Positions 11,401 to 22,500 of a stretch of 64,000 nucleotides of DNA are shown here, piece after piece. Below the pieces are notes generated by a model, which ran no database searches, had not been told where the DNA came from, and saw only the letters and a program-made list of their open reading frames with translations. Positions within the stretch are counted from its first letter, which is position 1. Each line of letters begins with the position of its first letter. A program made the translations under genes and the position numbers. Where the stretch lies: contig BRXU01000015.1 of assembly GCA_030267565.1 (NCBI GenBank), positions 2,107,001 to 2,171,000 of the forward strand, in the 5' to 3' direction. This DNA comes from Pleodorina starrii. Its lineage: Eukaryota; Chlorophyta; Chlorophyceae; Chlamydomonadales; Volvocaceae.

Positions 11401-13215
11401 ACAAGGGTTTCCGGGGCCGGCTGCGGCGCATGTTGGTGGTCCTCACCAACATTTGCAACGTCCTGGGCATGTTTGCGCAGGTCCGTGCCGTATGCGTACC
11501 TGTACCGGTGGCCGGCGTGTTGGCGCCTCGATACATTTTTGCACGTTGCCCCACGAGCGTCTTGGGCTCTTTTAGAGGCCTGAGGGTACTCCTGTTGTGC
11601 GGGACGGCTGGGTACGTTGCACGGAATCTGCTGGGGGCTGCGCTTTGGTGGCACTTCTCAGCAGTTGCTGTGAGATGCTAGGAACAATGCGCCGAGTCAC
11701 TTCTCTGTATGCATTGCGACGCTCAGCGCCGCGCTGCAGAGCGCCCATTCGCGCCGGTTCGCGCACTCCGCAGCCGTATGTCCCGACTCCGCGGTCGACG
11801 CCCCCCTGCCCCCGCCCCCGAACTGTCGCCCGCCCCCCTCCACAGGGCCTGGTGGGCGGCTTCGCGCTGCTCAATTTCTTCATGACGTACATGCTGTACG
11901 GCAGCTCCAACATGCGCAAGTTCCTAAGCTATTACGCGCCGCTGGCACAGAACAGCAATCGCATCTATTATGCGCTCATCACGCTGGCAGTCATCTCGTC
12001 CACCAGCCGGTGGGTGGGCTTTTGGGTGGCTGCGCGGAAGCCAGCAGCCGCTACTTGCCACGGTGCAAAGAAGGGGCCCCTTTGTGCACGACTTGAAATG
12101 CTTGCAAAAGCCGAAAGTTCTCGAAGCCCTGTCCTCGAGGGCTTGTTGATTCACCGTGAGCATTGGCGCACCTGAATAACCTCGTTTGCCCCCGCCCCCA
12201 TGGCGGCATGCGCCACAGTCTCGCCTACGACAAACTGCGCAACTTCGAGCCGCGCCGCTTGCAGCTGGGCCCCGTGGATTACGTGCAGCTCCTGCTGTAC
12301 GTGATTGCTTACGTGACGTCGGTGAGTGGCGGTGGCGGCAGCAGGGGCAGTGACGGGAAGGGAATACAAGGGTAAGGTGCTTCCACGGTGATCCTCTGGT
12401 AAGGAAACGCGTCTGCAACGCCCCTGGCTATGTGTGGGCGGATGAGGGAGCAGGACCTGGCAGTTCAATCGGGAGCTCAAGCCGTAAGACCCGCAACCAC
12501 GCGTCAACCTTTCCAGCGTTAGCCCGGGAGCCTAGTGCCCCCTGGTGTCCTTTTAACGAGCAATTCCAGTTCTCATCCGCTGCGCCTGTGCTAACCATTC
12601 TGTGGTTGCTTATCGTTTTGGCCACGTACCGTCCCATTTAAGGCGGCATTTAGTTGTGGTTTGCCTGCCTTGCACTTTTGCTACCAGTCTCTTGAGCTCG
12701 TACCGGCCGTGCAACCGGTTTCACGTGCTGTTTCAGGTGCTGTGCACTCCTCTCGATGACGAGCTGACCTATGAGGCCAATCGCAACCCGCGGTTCTACG
12801 AGCTGACCTGGACGTCGGGCTTTAAGCGGCGTGTGTCCTTGTGGCACTCGCTGAACATAGTCCGCACCCTCTGCGTCGGCTTGGCGTGGCTGCTGGTAAG
12901 GCGCTGCGGGCCTCCCGGGATGAAACGCACAACTATTGAAGTGTACGACGCGATATGGGTTGACCTGTGCGATCGGAAGAGGGGCAGGCCGCACACAGCT
13001 CTCCTGTGCAAGCAAGGACCTGGAAGGGGCCTGATCTCACTCCCGCAACCACGACGTGTCGTGTGCACCCGCAGACCTGCTACCAGACCTCGCCCTACAT
13101 CTTCGAGACAACGTTGCGAGCAGACCTACGGGCGATGAGACGGCAACAAGCATTGTTGCAGAGCTTAAGCGGGTCCGGAGCGCCCCAGTCAGCGCTCGCG
13201 CACAAAACGGCCTAA
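8410..13215 (+). CDS. TMEM237: TMEM237-like protein of the ciliary transition zone
   Basis: Ten exons with consistent phases: 8410-9247, 9425-9621, 9975-10118, 10407-10530, 10828-10961, 11376-11480, 11846-12009, 12219-12321, 12737-12895, 13075-13215 (702 residues). The last third has four membrane helices with the TMEM237 layout: GLVGGFALLNFFMTYMLYG, a helix ending YYALITLAVISSTSR, DYVQLLLYVIAYVTS, and LWHSLNIVRTLCVGLAWLL, with the characteristic N-x6-VGL-x-WL pattern. TMEM237 (JBTS14 in humans) is a tetraspan protein of the transition zone, the gate at the base of the cilium. The N-terminal 350 residues are disordered and carry about six copies of a YGLAxEL-like motif, often with DPF nearby. 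An acidic run (EEDEEEEDDKG) precedes helix 1. The first in-frame ATG at 8410 is used. Family assignment is from recalled pattern similarity. Confidence 0.8.
8574..10085 (+). repeat. Coding repeats: YGLAxEL and DPF motifs in the TMEM237-like N-terminus
   Basis: Copies read YGLAADL, YGLALEL, YGLVAEL, YGLAAEV, NGLADEI and YGIAEEL, spaced 30 to 120 residues apart across three exons. Several are paired with DPFAVL, DPFTVM, DPFASD or DPFAMA. The conserved core in variable surroundings suggests repeated short linear binding motifs rather than a folded repeat domain. Confidence 0.75.
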
Positions 13216-13976
13216 CTGCCCAGCGGGAGGCGTGCGACGACTTTGTTGCTTGACGTGACATCAGTCATGCGACGTTTCGTGTCCTGCGGGGCGGCTGGCC
13301 GAATTCTTGCGTAATTGTGTGGGGTCGTTTTTTGGCGGGGTCATGTACGACAGCCGTGAAATGCAACAAAAACCATACCGTGCAATGTTTGCAGACTGCC
13401 TGTTAACAAACAGTGCAAATAGTCGCGGTATCACACATCTAGTCAATATTGCTTGCGGCAGTTTGAAGGTGTTGCACCCATACCTTTGGACAGCGTTGCG
13501 GGCCTTAGTTGATTTATTCAGCGTTGGATCTTTGGCAGCTCAGAGCACGGCAGCTAGAGCTACCAAGGCGATACCTAGGTGCGTGCCGGCACACACTCTC
13601 AAGGTTCGCAGCGAACGCCCGACGCACGTGAACCATTCCCTGCGCCATAACATGCAAGGGCACAATGGCCTGTCATGTTGCAAGTACTGTAAGGCTGAAT
13701 GCTCCTTTGCGTCTCTGCTGGCCGCCAACATGGTTGAGTCTTGCCTCTTCGATTCGCATGATCTAGTTCATTCACATAATTGCACGAGCTGGGATTGCTT
13801 ACTGTGAGCATAAATAACATACTGAGGCTTAGCGGGATCATCTCGACTTTCCTCTGGGCCCAGGTGGATTCATTTTCTGCTGTTTGTTCCGTGTCGTCTG
13901 TGCAGGTGGTAATACCCTCGTGTGTCTGTCCAGTAAATAGCGGCAGACAACTTCGCCCGGTTCCTCAGCGGCAGGC
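13216..13976. other. Intergenic: 3' UTR of TMEM237-like gene and promoter of RING gene
   Basis: No coding signal is seen. A candidate TGTAA poly(A) signal lies at 13688-13692, about 470 bases after the TMEM237 stop. Confidence 0.5.
13688..13692 (+). terminator. Candidate poly(A) signal TGTAA for the TMEM237-like gene
   Basis: TGTAA about 470 bases after the stop at 13215. It is the first such match that I noticed downstream and could be chance. Confidence 0.3.
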
Positions 13977-16900
13977 ATGGCAGTTGTTGGGTCGGGTTTG
14001 CCGACCGACGTCGCTGGCACCAAGGCGGATGTCAAGCCGTCCTCGCAACCCAAGGTGTTCCAAGTGCATGTGAGGAAAGCGAAGACGCCAGCGATTCCCC
14101 CGACAACGAACGCTGCGGACTCGCAGGGTGCGACTGACGACGCCGTCGCGACGCTGGCGCCGAACGGCATTCCTGAGCCAGCGTCGGTGACCACCGAGCA
14201 GGCTGGCAGCAGCGAGAGCGACGGTGGATCTTCCGATGACCAGGGCGACGTAGGTGCCGGTGGGCAAGTTGAGCTGACCAGCGAGGACGATGACATCGAG
14301 CAGGACGACGCGGATGAGCCCCCGCTGGATGCTGGCGCGCCCAACGCTGGCGCCCCAGCCGGCGCGCCGGTCGAGGGCCCGAACGCTCCCGCGCCAGCGG
14401 CTGGTGGCGGTGGTATCGCTGATGGTGGTGACGACGGCGCCGCGCAGCCTGCCGGTGGTGGTGGTGGTGGCGGAGGTGGCCCGGTCGTTGCGAACGGGGA
14501 TGGCGGCGGCAACCAGGGGGGTGGCGGCGGCGGCGGTGGGGCTGCCTTTGACGACGACGATGACGAAGAGGATTTACACAACTTCATGGCCGTGGCCTAC
14601 CAGCTGTTCCTGACGGTACGAAGCGAGCAGGAACGAGCTGTCCAGCCTTGGCGTTCAATTTGTTACCTGCAGCCTTTAGCATTTGGATTTTGGATCTCTA
14701 CCTAGTCCATTTTGTCCGGAGACTTGACATCATGCAGGGCTTCGGTAGTGCTCAGGCCGCGACCTGCACTGCCTTGGCCCAAATCAGCAAACCGGCCATC
14801 TGAATGTGCAGAGTGCCCCCGACATGCACCAGCAGCACAGAAAGGCAGCTAACGGCATGCGACTTGTTGTCGGGGGCTTTGATTGGGATAGTGGTTGAGT
14901 AATACTCACGTGATAACTGCCTGCCAGGTGAATCCCCATGGCTGTATTAACCTATCGCAGCAGATTGAGACCCGAATGGACTCCCCTCGTCGTTCCCGCG
15001 TTGTTGCCGCGTTTAGGCCAACCCGCCGGTTCCGGAGGCTTGCTCGGCCATGGATGCGGCGCGCATTGCGGCTGAGACCATCAACGGCAGTGGCGTCGAT
15101 GCGGGTGCAGTCGACGATGACCTTGACGATCTGCCCGCTGCGCCCGCCGCTGCAGCGGCCGCTGCGCCTGCGGCCGCTGTGCCGGCCGCTGCGGCGCCTG
15201 CGGCGCCCGCCGAGCCGACCATCAACCTCGTGTCCAACGAGGCGGCGCCCGCTCCCGCTCCCGTGCCCACTGCGGCAGGTAGGCTGTCGATCTGGGTTAT
15301 CTGTTGGAGGGGTCGTTGGGTTACGTCGCCATTCAAACAAATTGCTGGTCCCGTTGTGTGTAAATTAGCTTCAGGTTCGGGTTCAACGTGGCGGCGAACC
15401 ATGATTTGGTATTTGACGCTAAAGGGTTTTACATGGTTGCGTCAGATTCTGCTGCATGGGCAGGTGCTGGCGTGTCCTTTTGCATCGGGCGGCAATCGTG
15501 CACACCCGGGCCAGGAGCTCCTCTCATGGCATTCCGCGTTGCATATGTGCGTGTCAGTTGTAAAGGAAGCCTCTGCCGATAAGTGCTTTCAACGCCTCAT
15601 GCACGCGCTGCACTTTGATAGTGTAGTCATGTAAGCTTGCACGGTATTCCATGCATGTCTCGAGCATGCCCGTACGTCGATGGGGCGGGTCGGCATTACG
15701 TCCTTCCGCGTGGGGTACTTCTTCCGCCGCGTGCAGTAACCCACACGCTGGCGGATCCCACCTCACAACCTCCAGGTGCTGCGGCCGCTCCCGCCGAGGC
15801 CGCCAAACCCGAGAGCGTCAAGGCCACGGCCAAGAAGGCAGCGGGAACCCAGACCCCCGCCCAGCCGGCCGCGAACGTCGGCGCGTCCACCTCGACCGCG
15901 CCCGCGAGCGTTGCGACGGGCAGCGCGGCGGGCCCTAGCAGCAGCGCCGCTGGCGGTAGCAAGAAGGCGCAGGCGGCTGCGGGGCCGGCCACCACCGCCG
16001 CCGCCGCCGCCGCCAAGGACACGGGCGCAGCCGCCGCGGAGGCGAAGGAGAAGAAGTAAGTGAGGGTTGTTGAAGGACTGAACTAAGCCCAAATATGCGC
16101 GCAAGTTCGGGCGATGCCTTTCTATGATCTCGCGGGTATTTCTTCGTACTACGCTACAGCACCTGCCTCCCCTTTTTAGCCCTGGAATTGAACTCGGGCC
16201 CACGGGGCGACCAATTCTCGTGCTCAGCCTGGGGCCACCGCCTCCCAGGCGCATGAGTTCGTCAGATGTGGGTTTCGAGTCGAGGTTCTTTCGCAGATCT
16301 CGATGCCAAATGTTGTAGCGCACTACATACATGAAATACCCGCGATGTCTTAGCAAGACATCACCTAAACTGGAGAGCAGTATTTGGGCTAAGGTCAGCC
16401 CTACAACAGGATGCGGAGATTTTAGCGCGACGATGGGCGTTGTGATTGATTTAGCTCCATTGGGGGGGCAATGCGGCCGCCCCTTGAGCGAGCTTCTGCA
16501 CGAATCGCATGCAATCCCCGCGAAATGTCCCTTCGTGCTCATGACGTCGTGAATCACCTGGGTAGGCGATGCCATGAACGCTGCAGGCGAGCCACCTTGG
16601 GCAGCGTGCGCCGTGCGACACAACGCGGCACAATACAATGCCTGATACCCGTCGACGGTAATCTGTATTCGACAATCGTCTGCACAATATGAAAGAATCG
16701 TCTAAGCTGGAGGCGAATTGGTCGTGTCCTCTGCCGCCGGCGGTGTAGGCCGGTGATCGACGAGGAGGAGCTGCGCAGGGCCCAGCTGATCGCCAATCAG
16801 CTGATCGCCGAGGAGGAGGCGGAGAAGGCGCGGAAGGAGAAGGCCAAAAAGAAGGCCGACAAGAAGAAGGCGGCCAAGGCGGCAAAGAAGGAGGAGGCTG

Positions 16901-18243
16901 CCGCCGAGGACGGCGCTGCGGGTCCGTCGACTTCGGCCCCGCCGGAGGCGGTGGAGGCGGTGGAATCCGCCGCGGCCGAGCAGGAGGCAAAGGAGGAACC
17001 TGCGCCGCCGCCGGCGCCGCCGGCGCCCGAGCCCAAGCCGGCGCCGGCCTCAAACCCCAAGCCCGCGCCAGCCGCCAAGCCAGCGCCCAAGTCGGCGCCC
17101 GCCTCCAAGCCGGCGCCGGCGCCGCCGCCGCCGGCTGCTCCCGAGCCCGCCCCCGCACCGCAGCCGGCTTCCCCACCGGCAAAGAAGGAAAAGAAGAAGA
17201 AGGCGAAGGATCCCGCGCCCGCTGAGGCGGCAGCGACTTCCAGAGGTGCCAGCTCCAGCACGTCATCGATCGCGAGCACATCGGCGGCGGCCGCGGCTTC
17301 TTCCGAACCGGCGCCGGCCACAGCCGTCGCCCCCGCTGCCGCTCCCGTGCCGGTCCCCCTTTCCGCACCCACCGCCGCTGTCCCGGCGGCCCCCGTACCC
17401 ACCGTCTTGGTCCCGGCGGCCCCCGCTGCCGCAGTCACGGCAGCCCCCGCCGCCGCTCCGGTGCCGGCGCCGGCCGCCGCGCCGCTGATCAACCCGGCCC
17501 TGGCGCTTGTGAACCCAGCGTTGGCCGCGGCGGCGCGCGCGGGCGGCGCGGCGGCCCCCCCCGCGCCCGCCGCCGGCTACCGGCCCGTATTGGGCGGTGC
17601 GCCCCCATTGATGCGCGCGTACCCAGGTGTGCCGATTCACGCTGCGCCGGCGCCGACCGTGCAGGCCGGTGCGGCGCCGGTGCCCGTGCAGGCCGGTGCG
17701 GTGGCGGTGCCCGTTATGTACGCCGCGGGCGCCGCCGGCGGCCCGGCGCCGTCGCCCATCTTCCGCCTGGGCCCGGGCTTTCCGCAGCCGGTCCAGGGAA
17801 TGCGGCCCGTGCCGGTGGTGCAGACAGCATCCTTCGTGCCCGGTGCCGGCGCGGCGCCACGCCCGGTGATGCGCTCCTTCGCGCCGCCGGCGGCGCAGTA
17901 CGCGCCTCCGCCGCCGCCAGCCCCCGCCCCACCCGCCGCCCGGCCGGCGAACGCAATGGCGGCGGCGTTCATGCAGTACCGCTCCACGACGGTGACGGCC
18001 GCCGCAGCGGCGGCACCCGCCGCAGCGGCAGCGCCGGTGGCGGCTGCCGCTGCCCCGGCCAAGCCTTTCGACGACGACGAGCACCTGTGCGTGGTGTGCA
18101 TGGAGGAGAACCGGTCCATCCTGCTGATGCCCTGCGGCCACTTGGTGCTGTGTGAGACCTGCCTGCCGGCTATCGTGGATAAGGGCAACCTGTGCCCCAT
18201 CTGCCGAGAGAGCATCCAGGGTACGCACCTGATGGGCCAGTAA
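13977..18243 (+). CDS. RING-finger (C3HC4) protein with long Ala/Pro-rich low-complexity regions, probable E3 ubiquitin ligase
   Basis: Four exons, 13977-14615, 15017-15278, 15776-16055 and 16749-18243, close in phase to give 891 residues. The C-terminus (about residues 841-879) is a complete C3HC4 RING: CVVCMEE, MPCGHLVLCETC, LCPICRE. This is the type found at the C-terminus of many plant and algal E3 ligases that pass ubiquitin from an E2 to a substrate. The N-terminal exon is acidic and Gly-rich, ending in a DDDDDEEDLHNF cluster before a short hydrophobic stretch (MAVAYQLFLT). Exon 4 begins with a charged, probably coiled segment (EEEAEKARKEKAKKKADKKK) and then about 250 residues almost wholly Ala, Pro and Val. 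The substrate is unknown. Exon 1 and the short third exon lack homology support, so the 5' half is less certain than the RING exon. Confidence 0.82.
16131..16344. mobile_element. MITE-like inverted-repeat element in the RING-gene intron
   Basis: CGCGGGTATTTC at 16131-16142 is the perfect inverse complement of GAAATACCCGCG at 16333-16344. A second inverted block, CGCTACA (16152-16158) with TGTAGCG (16314-16320), continues the arms with a few mismatches between. The 214-base span is short, non-coding and inside an intron, which fits a non-autonomous miniature inverted-repeat element. The flanks (ATGATCT and ATGTCTT) are similar but not a perfect target duplication. On the minus strand the interior contains GTTCAATTC, which satisfies the pol III B-box consensus. 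Confidence 0.6.
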
Positions 18244-19570
18244 GCGGGCTGGCTGGCTGCTGAGGTCACCGCCCGGGCTCAAGAGCTGGGCTGGCGAGCA
18301 AGCTGAGCGGACGCGGTATCGGAAAGGTCGGGGCGGACGTGGGCGTCACGTCCGCCCCCGCCAATGAGATTATTTGGTGTGTGTGGGAATGCGCTGCGTG
18401 GCAGGCTGGGCAGAGCGAGGAACGCAGTATGATGCGCTGGATTTTCTGTACGGTATGCTCTGGGAACATACTGCAGACGCAACACGTCGTTTGCTGTTTG
18501 ACAGGGCTGGCTATGGATTCGTATGCTGCATACGGCTGCGCAGTTGTATGCTGCAGGAGTTTTTCGAGCGTTTGAAGTCCACCGTCATGTGTTTTGGGGG
18601 CGTTGGGGGCGTGTTACGCGGGTTGCTGGACGCCAGGGATGCTTGACGAGGTATCGCAGGGCCGTCCTGGCACGTGCTTTGCCAGGCGTTTTACAGCTAA
18701 CACGCCGGCCGCTGAGCACCGCTGGCCGGCGCTGCGCGCTGTGTCGCGTGTGTGTTGGAGCTGAGACCCCAGGACCTGGGAGTGGCGGCTTATGCGTCAG
18801 GATGGACGCCAAATTGTTTCCTGCCGGTGCCAATACGGGGCATCTCTGGACAACAGCGCGGCTTGGCAGCATGGTCGGGGTTATAAGTGTGTGCACATGA
18901 CGATATTGAGTAGGGGTCATGGCGCGGTTTCGGCACCGGAGAGTCACAATTTATCTGGTCTTGGTCAGCCATGTGCAAGATACGGTAATGGCCTAGTAGG
19001 GAATGCGTGTCACGAGGCCCCCTGGGACCAGTTGGGAGTCGTTGATTCGGCTCAGGCACTGCATATCTCGCCCGCAGCGTCCGCAACCCATTCACGCGTT
19101 GCAGTTTTGCAATATGCCACGGCGGTGCGTGTTGTGTTCTGCTCTGATGCTGTGGAAGCGCCGGCGTCGACGGCGGCAAAGGACCGCACCGACCGATGTG
19201 GGCTTTCGTTGCTTTGGCGCGCCCTTTGATTAGCGAGCACTCGAGAGCTTGTCACCACAGAACCACTGGATTCCACCAGCGCCGAAGCGTTAAAGCGTAA
19301 CAGAAACATGGCTCAGAAGGGTTCCACAGTCGTGTTGGGCGCGCATTACCGGTCAGGGTAATGAGGGGGGGCAACCCCGAACGTCCCCACTGCCGTTTCA
19401 AGTATGTGCACGCTGGTACTTCCCACCGTCTAGATTTTACAGGGTAACCCAGACATCACACCATCACTTCATTGCTGCCTGGCCGTCCTTCCGTCGCATG
19501 GTCAACCATGTGCACCAACCACCAAGGCTTCTCCGTGCATACACCCAGACTGCTCCGTGCAGAGAGGGTG
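18244..19570. other. Convergent intergenic region: 3' UTRs of the RING and THP3-like genes
   Basis: Two genes converge here. The 18380-19230 stretch has several open frames but no exon-like composition or recognisable protein. A minus-strand TGTAA (TTACA at 19437-19441) lies about 130 bases after the THP3-like stop and is a good candidate poly(A) signal. Confidence 0.5.
19437..19441 (-). terminator. Candidate poly(A) signal TGTAA for the THP3-like gene
   Basis: TTACA on the plus strand, 130 bases downstream of the minus-strand stop codon at 19571. Position and sequence fit a volvocine poly(A) signal. Confidence 0.4.
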
Positions 19571-22500
19571 TCACTGGCCGGTGGCCGCGCGTGGTGGACC
19601 CAGCGGCTGTGCGGCCGAGGCCCTGGTGTCCAGACAGCCCCGCTCCCGGTCCACAACCGCTCCGTACTGCTCCGTCAGAGCTGCAGCCTTCGCAGACAAG
19701 CCGGGCACAAGGAACAGATGCAAGCACATGAAGAGGCGGGGGGGGGGGAGGGGATAATCAGAAGCGCGGGCAGCGCGCGGTTGATGGCGGCAGTCCAGTG
19801 CCCGCCAGGTGCACAGTTGCAGACCCTGCCCCTGTAGGAGCCGTTTGCCATGCAAGAAGAGCAATGGCGACCATTCAGCGCCAGTCCGCGCTGCTAACAC
19901 CCCCTCTTCCCAGCGCAAACAGGCGCCGCCAGTTCTGAAGGCACGATAACCCCGCAACTTGCCTCCCACGCCACAGCCCTTCCTCGTCCACAACCCGACC
20001 CGTCCCCCGCGAGCCTGCCGCCGACGGCCAGCCCCTGCCCAGCGGTGCATGCAGCCCTACCGCCTACCTCCTCCTCCGTCTCCAGCCCCAACTGAGCCGC
20101 TAGGTGCGAAAGCGGTACCGGCAGCGGCTTGTAGGCCGTCACTGTGCTCTGTAGCGCCAAGCGCCGCATCTGCGTGCCGCGTTGGCGGCGGGGCGGACGG
20201 GCGATGGCGGTTCGGGGCACGTCGCATCCGACGGACAGATGTGATCCGTGTGGGCGCTGCGCTGTGGGACCAATGGGGATATGACTAGGCTATAATCCCG
20301 CAGACAGTACCGGCAGCCGCTGACCGACACCCAACCCGCCAGGCAGCACACAACCTGGCCCGGAGATCCCTGGACGCTCCTGGCGCCCGACCACGCCAAC
20401 CCACCTGCCCAAGCAGCCGATCCTGCGGTGAACGGGACACAGGCGGGGAGCAAGGAGCGAGGGCAGGGGGGCAGCGCGCGGCCGCGGACTTCGAGAGGGG
20501 TCCGCACGGCGACAAAAAAACACACAGCGCGCAGCGGCAGTTGGCAGGCGCTCACAGCAGCAGCAGCAGCAGCAGCAGCAGCCCGGACCTTCGTGCATCA
20601 CACCGGTACCACGCATGAAAGGCGCACGTCACCTCACATCCGCAAATCCAGTCGCTCCACTCATGGCACGCCTCCAATGCAGCCCTAGCGCCACCCCAAC
20701 CCTCCCTCGCCCCAGGTCACCTACTTTCTTATGACCCCATCGCCTGGTCTAATCTTCGTTAGCGCTGCTTCCCAGATTGTTTCCACACGACACTGCCGCG
20801 CCGGGTTTTCTCCGTGCAATGAAAGCTCTCGCTGTGTACTGGAATAGAATCGCTCCCTCAGATTCCCTCAAGAAAGTCCCTCCCACGAGCAGCCAGCCAA
20901 CCCTCATCAAGCATGGCATCCCTCATACCCAAAGCACTTGCCATGATGTACGGCGACATTCGCGGTGCGCCGTCGTACAGCGCCATGAAGCGTGCGTAAT
21001 TGCCAGACCTGCAGGACAGGGCGGAAATCCACGGCAAGTCGCCTCGACACCTCCGGGGGCAACGGCGCCGGTGATGTGCTGGCAGAGCCCTGCATGTCGT
21101 CCTGTAGTCAGGTACTACGGTACTTGCTCGTACAGTACGATACACTCCAGGACGCACCGTGCCGCTGCACACACGTCCATCGCGTGGCGCACGAAGCTGT
21201 GTTCCAGCAGCGGCGGAGGCACCTGACTGAGCTCCATCGCTAGCGTGTTGCGGGCGGCCGCGGTGGCCTGGGTGTACAGCAGGCCGTACGCCTCAAACTC
21301 CGCGGGGTTGCCGGGCAGCTGCGAGTGGGTGCGGAACGGCAGCGGTGGCGCGGGGCCGCCAGACAGTCGGTCTTCAAGGATAACGCTTTCCGGGGGCTCA
21401 TCGCAGCAAAACACACCAAGCGCAGCAGCTGTGGACGCACTTGTGCTGTGCGTGGAGGGACGAGGGAGGCAAGGACGAGTTCAGTTCCTAGCGCGAAGAA
21501 TCGCACGCGCGGTGTGGCGCGCAGCTTGCAACTGCCGTCCGCAAGAAAGGCTGTCAGCCGCGCTGCGCGAAGCTCGCAGACCAGCGCCCCGCACCGCTCA
21601 CCCCCTCGCGGTACAGCTGGCGCAGCACGCCGTGGCAGCGCCGGAACTCCGCCAGATCGTCCGACTCGATCGCCAGCCGGCCGTGGGTCTCGTACACATC
21701 CACCGTCAGAGCGTCACGCACGTGCTGCACTGTCAGGTCCTGTGCCAGTCGCCCGACAGACCAGGACGGCAGTTAAGCAAGGTCAGGAGGTGCTGCTTCA
21801 GCTGCTGCGCTGAGGCTTCGGTGTGCGAAGGTACCGTATGCACCGAGATGGGCCTTCCCTCGCGGGTCCAATCCACCAATGGGCATCAGGGCACAAAAGA
21901 GGCGTGCAATCGCATTCGCAATCGCAGGGGTACTTACCGTGGGGGGCCGTTTTCCTCGCGCCAACACGATCCCGACCCCGCCCCAACCAACACACACCAT
22001 CACGCCTCCTCGCTAAGGGAAGTGATCACCACCGCCAAGCAGCCCCCCAACGTCGCCCGCCGCCGCCTCACCTGCCGAATTGCCTTGAGCTGCTCCGAAG
22101 CCGCGGCGTAGTCAGGCCGCTGCAACCACTTGGCTTTCACCTGCTCGGTACGACAATCGTCCGGCGCGACGTGTTGCGAGACACCGCCGCCCGCATCGCA
22201 GTCACGAACACTGCAGCACGTTTTGCGCTACGAGCCGCACTCGCATACCCGCACATCCTCGTCGCGCGACCAGGCCCACCAAACAAGTTTTCGTTTCCCT
22301 CCAACCCCACCACCATTAGGGTACCGCATCCCACAAACCACAACCCGCACCCTTGTTCCAACCCTGCATATTTTCCGGCACGCCCATCCGTACGGCACCT
22401 GCTTCAGGGCAGCGGCCAGCACCACCGGCGGCCGCACATCGGAGGCACGCGGCAGGCTGGTGAGGCGCAGGTACTCCTTTTCCAGGGCCTCGCTGGTCCC

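Noticed and set aside
13838..14587. 249-codon minus-strand frame with poly-Pro and poly-Ser
   Set aside because: Antisense of the Gly/Asp-rich first exon of the RING gene; low complexity only.
16165..16285. Possible tRNA gene on the minus strand in the RING-gene intron
   Set aside because: GTTCAATTC looks like a T loop, but no matching acceptor stem, D arm and anticodon arm could be folded around it. Kept only as a B-box-like feature of the inverted-repeat element.
16797..17492. 231-codon open frame on the minus strand, opposite the RING gene
   Set aside because: It is the antisense of the Ala/Pro tract: GCN/CCG codons read backwards as GGC/CGG/GCG avoid stops. The composition is nearly all Gly and Ala and there is no independent signal.
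17263..18282. 339-codon open frame on the minus strand across the RING exon
   Set aside because: Arg/Gly/His-rich shadow of the coding strand. The plus strand has a complete RING finger at this place.
18792..19229. 145-codon plus-strand frame downstream of the RING gene
   Set aside because: Lies in the convergent 3' region, has no domain and shows the mixed Cys/His/Ser composition of untranslated sequence.
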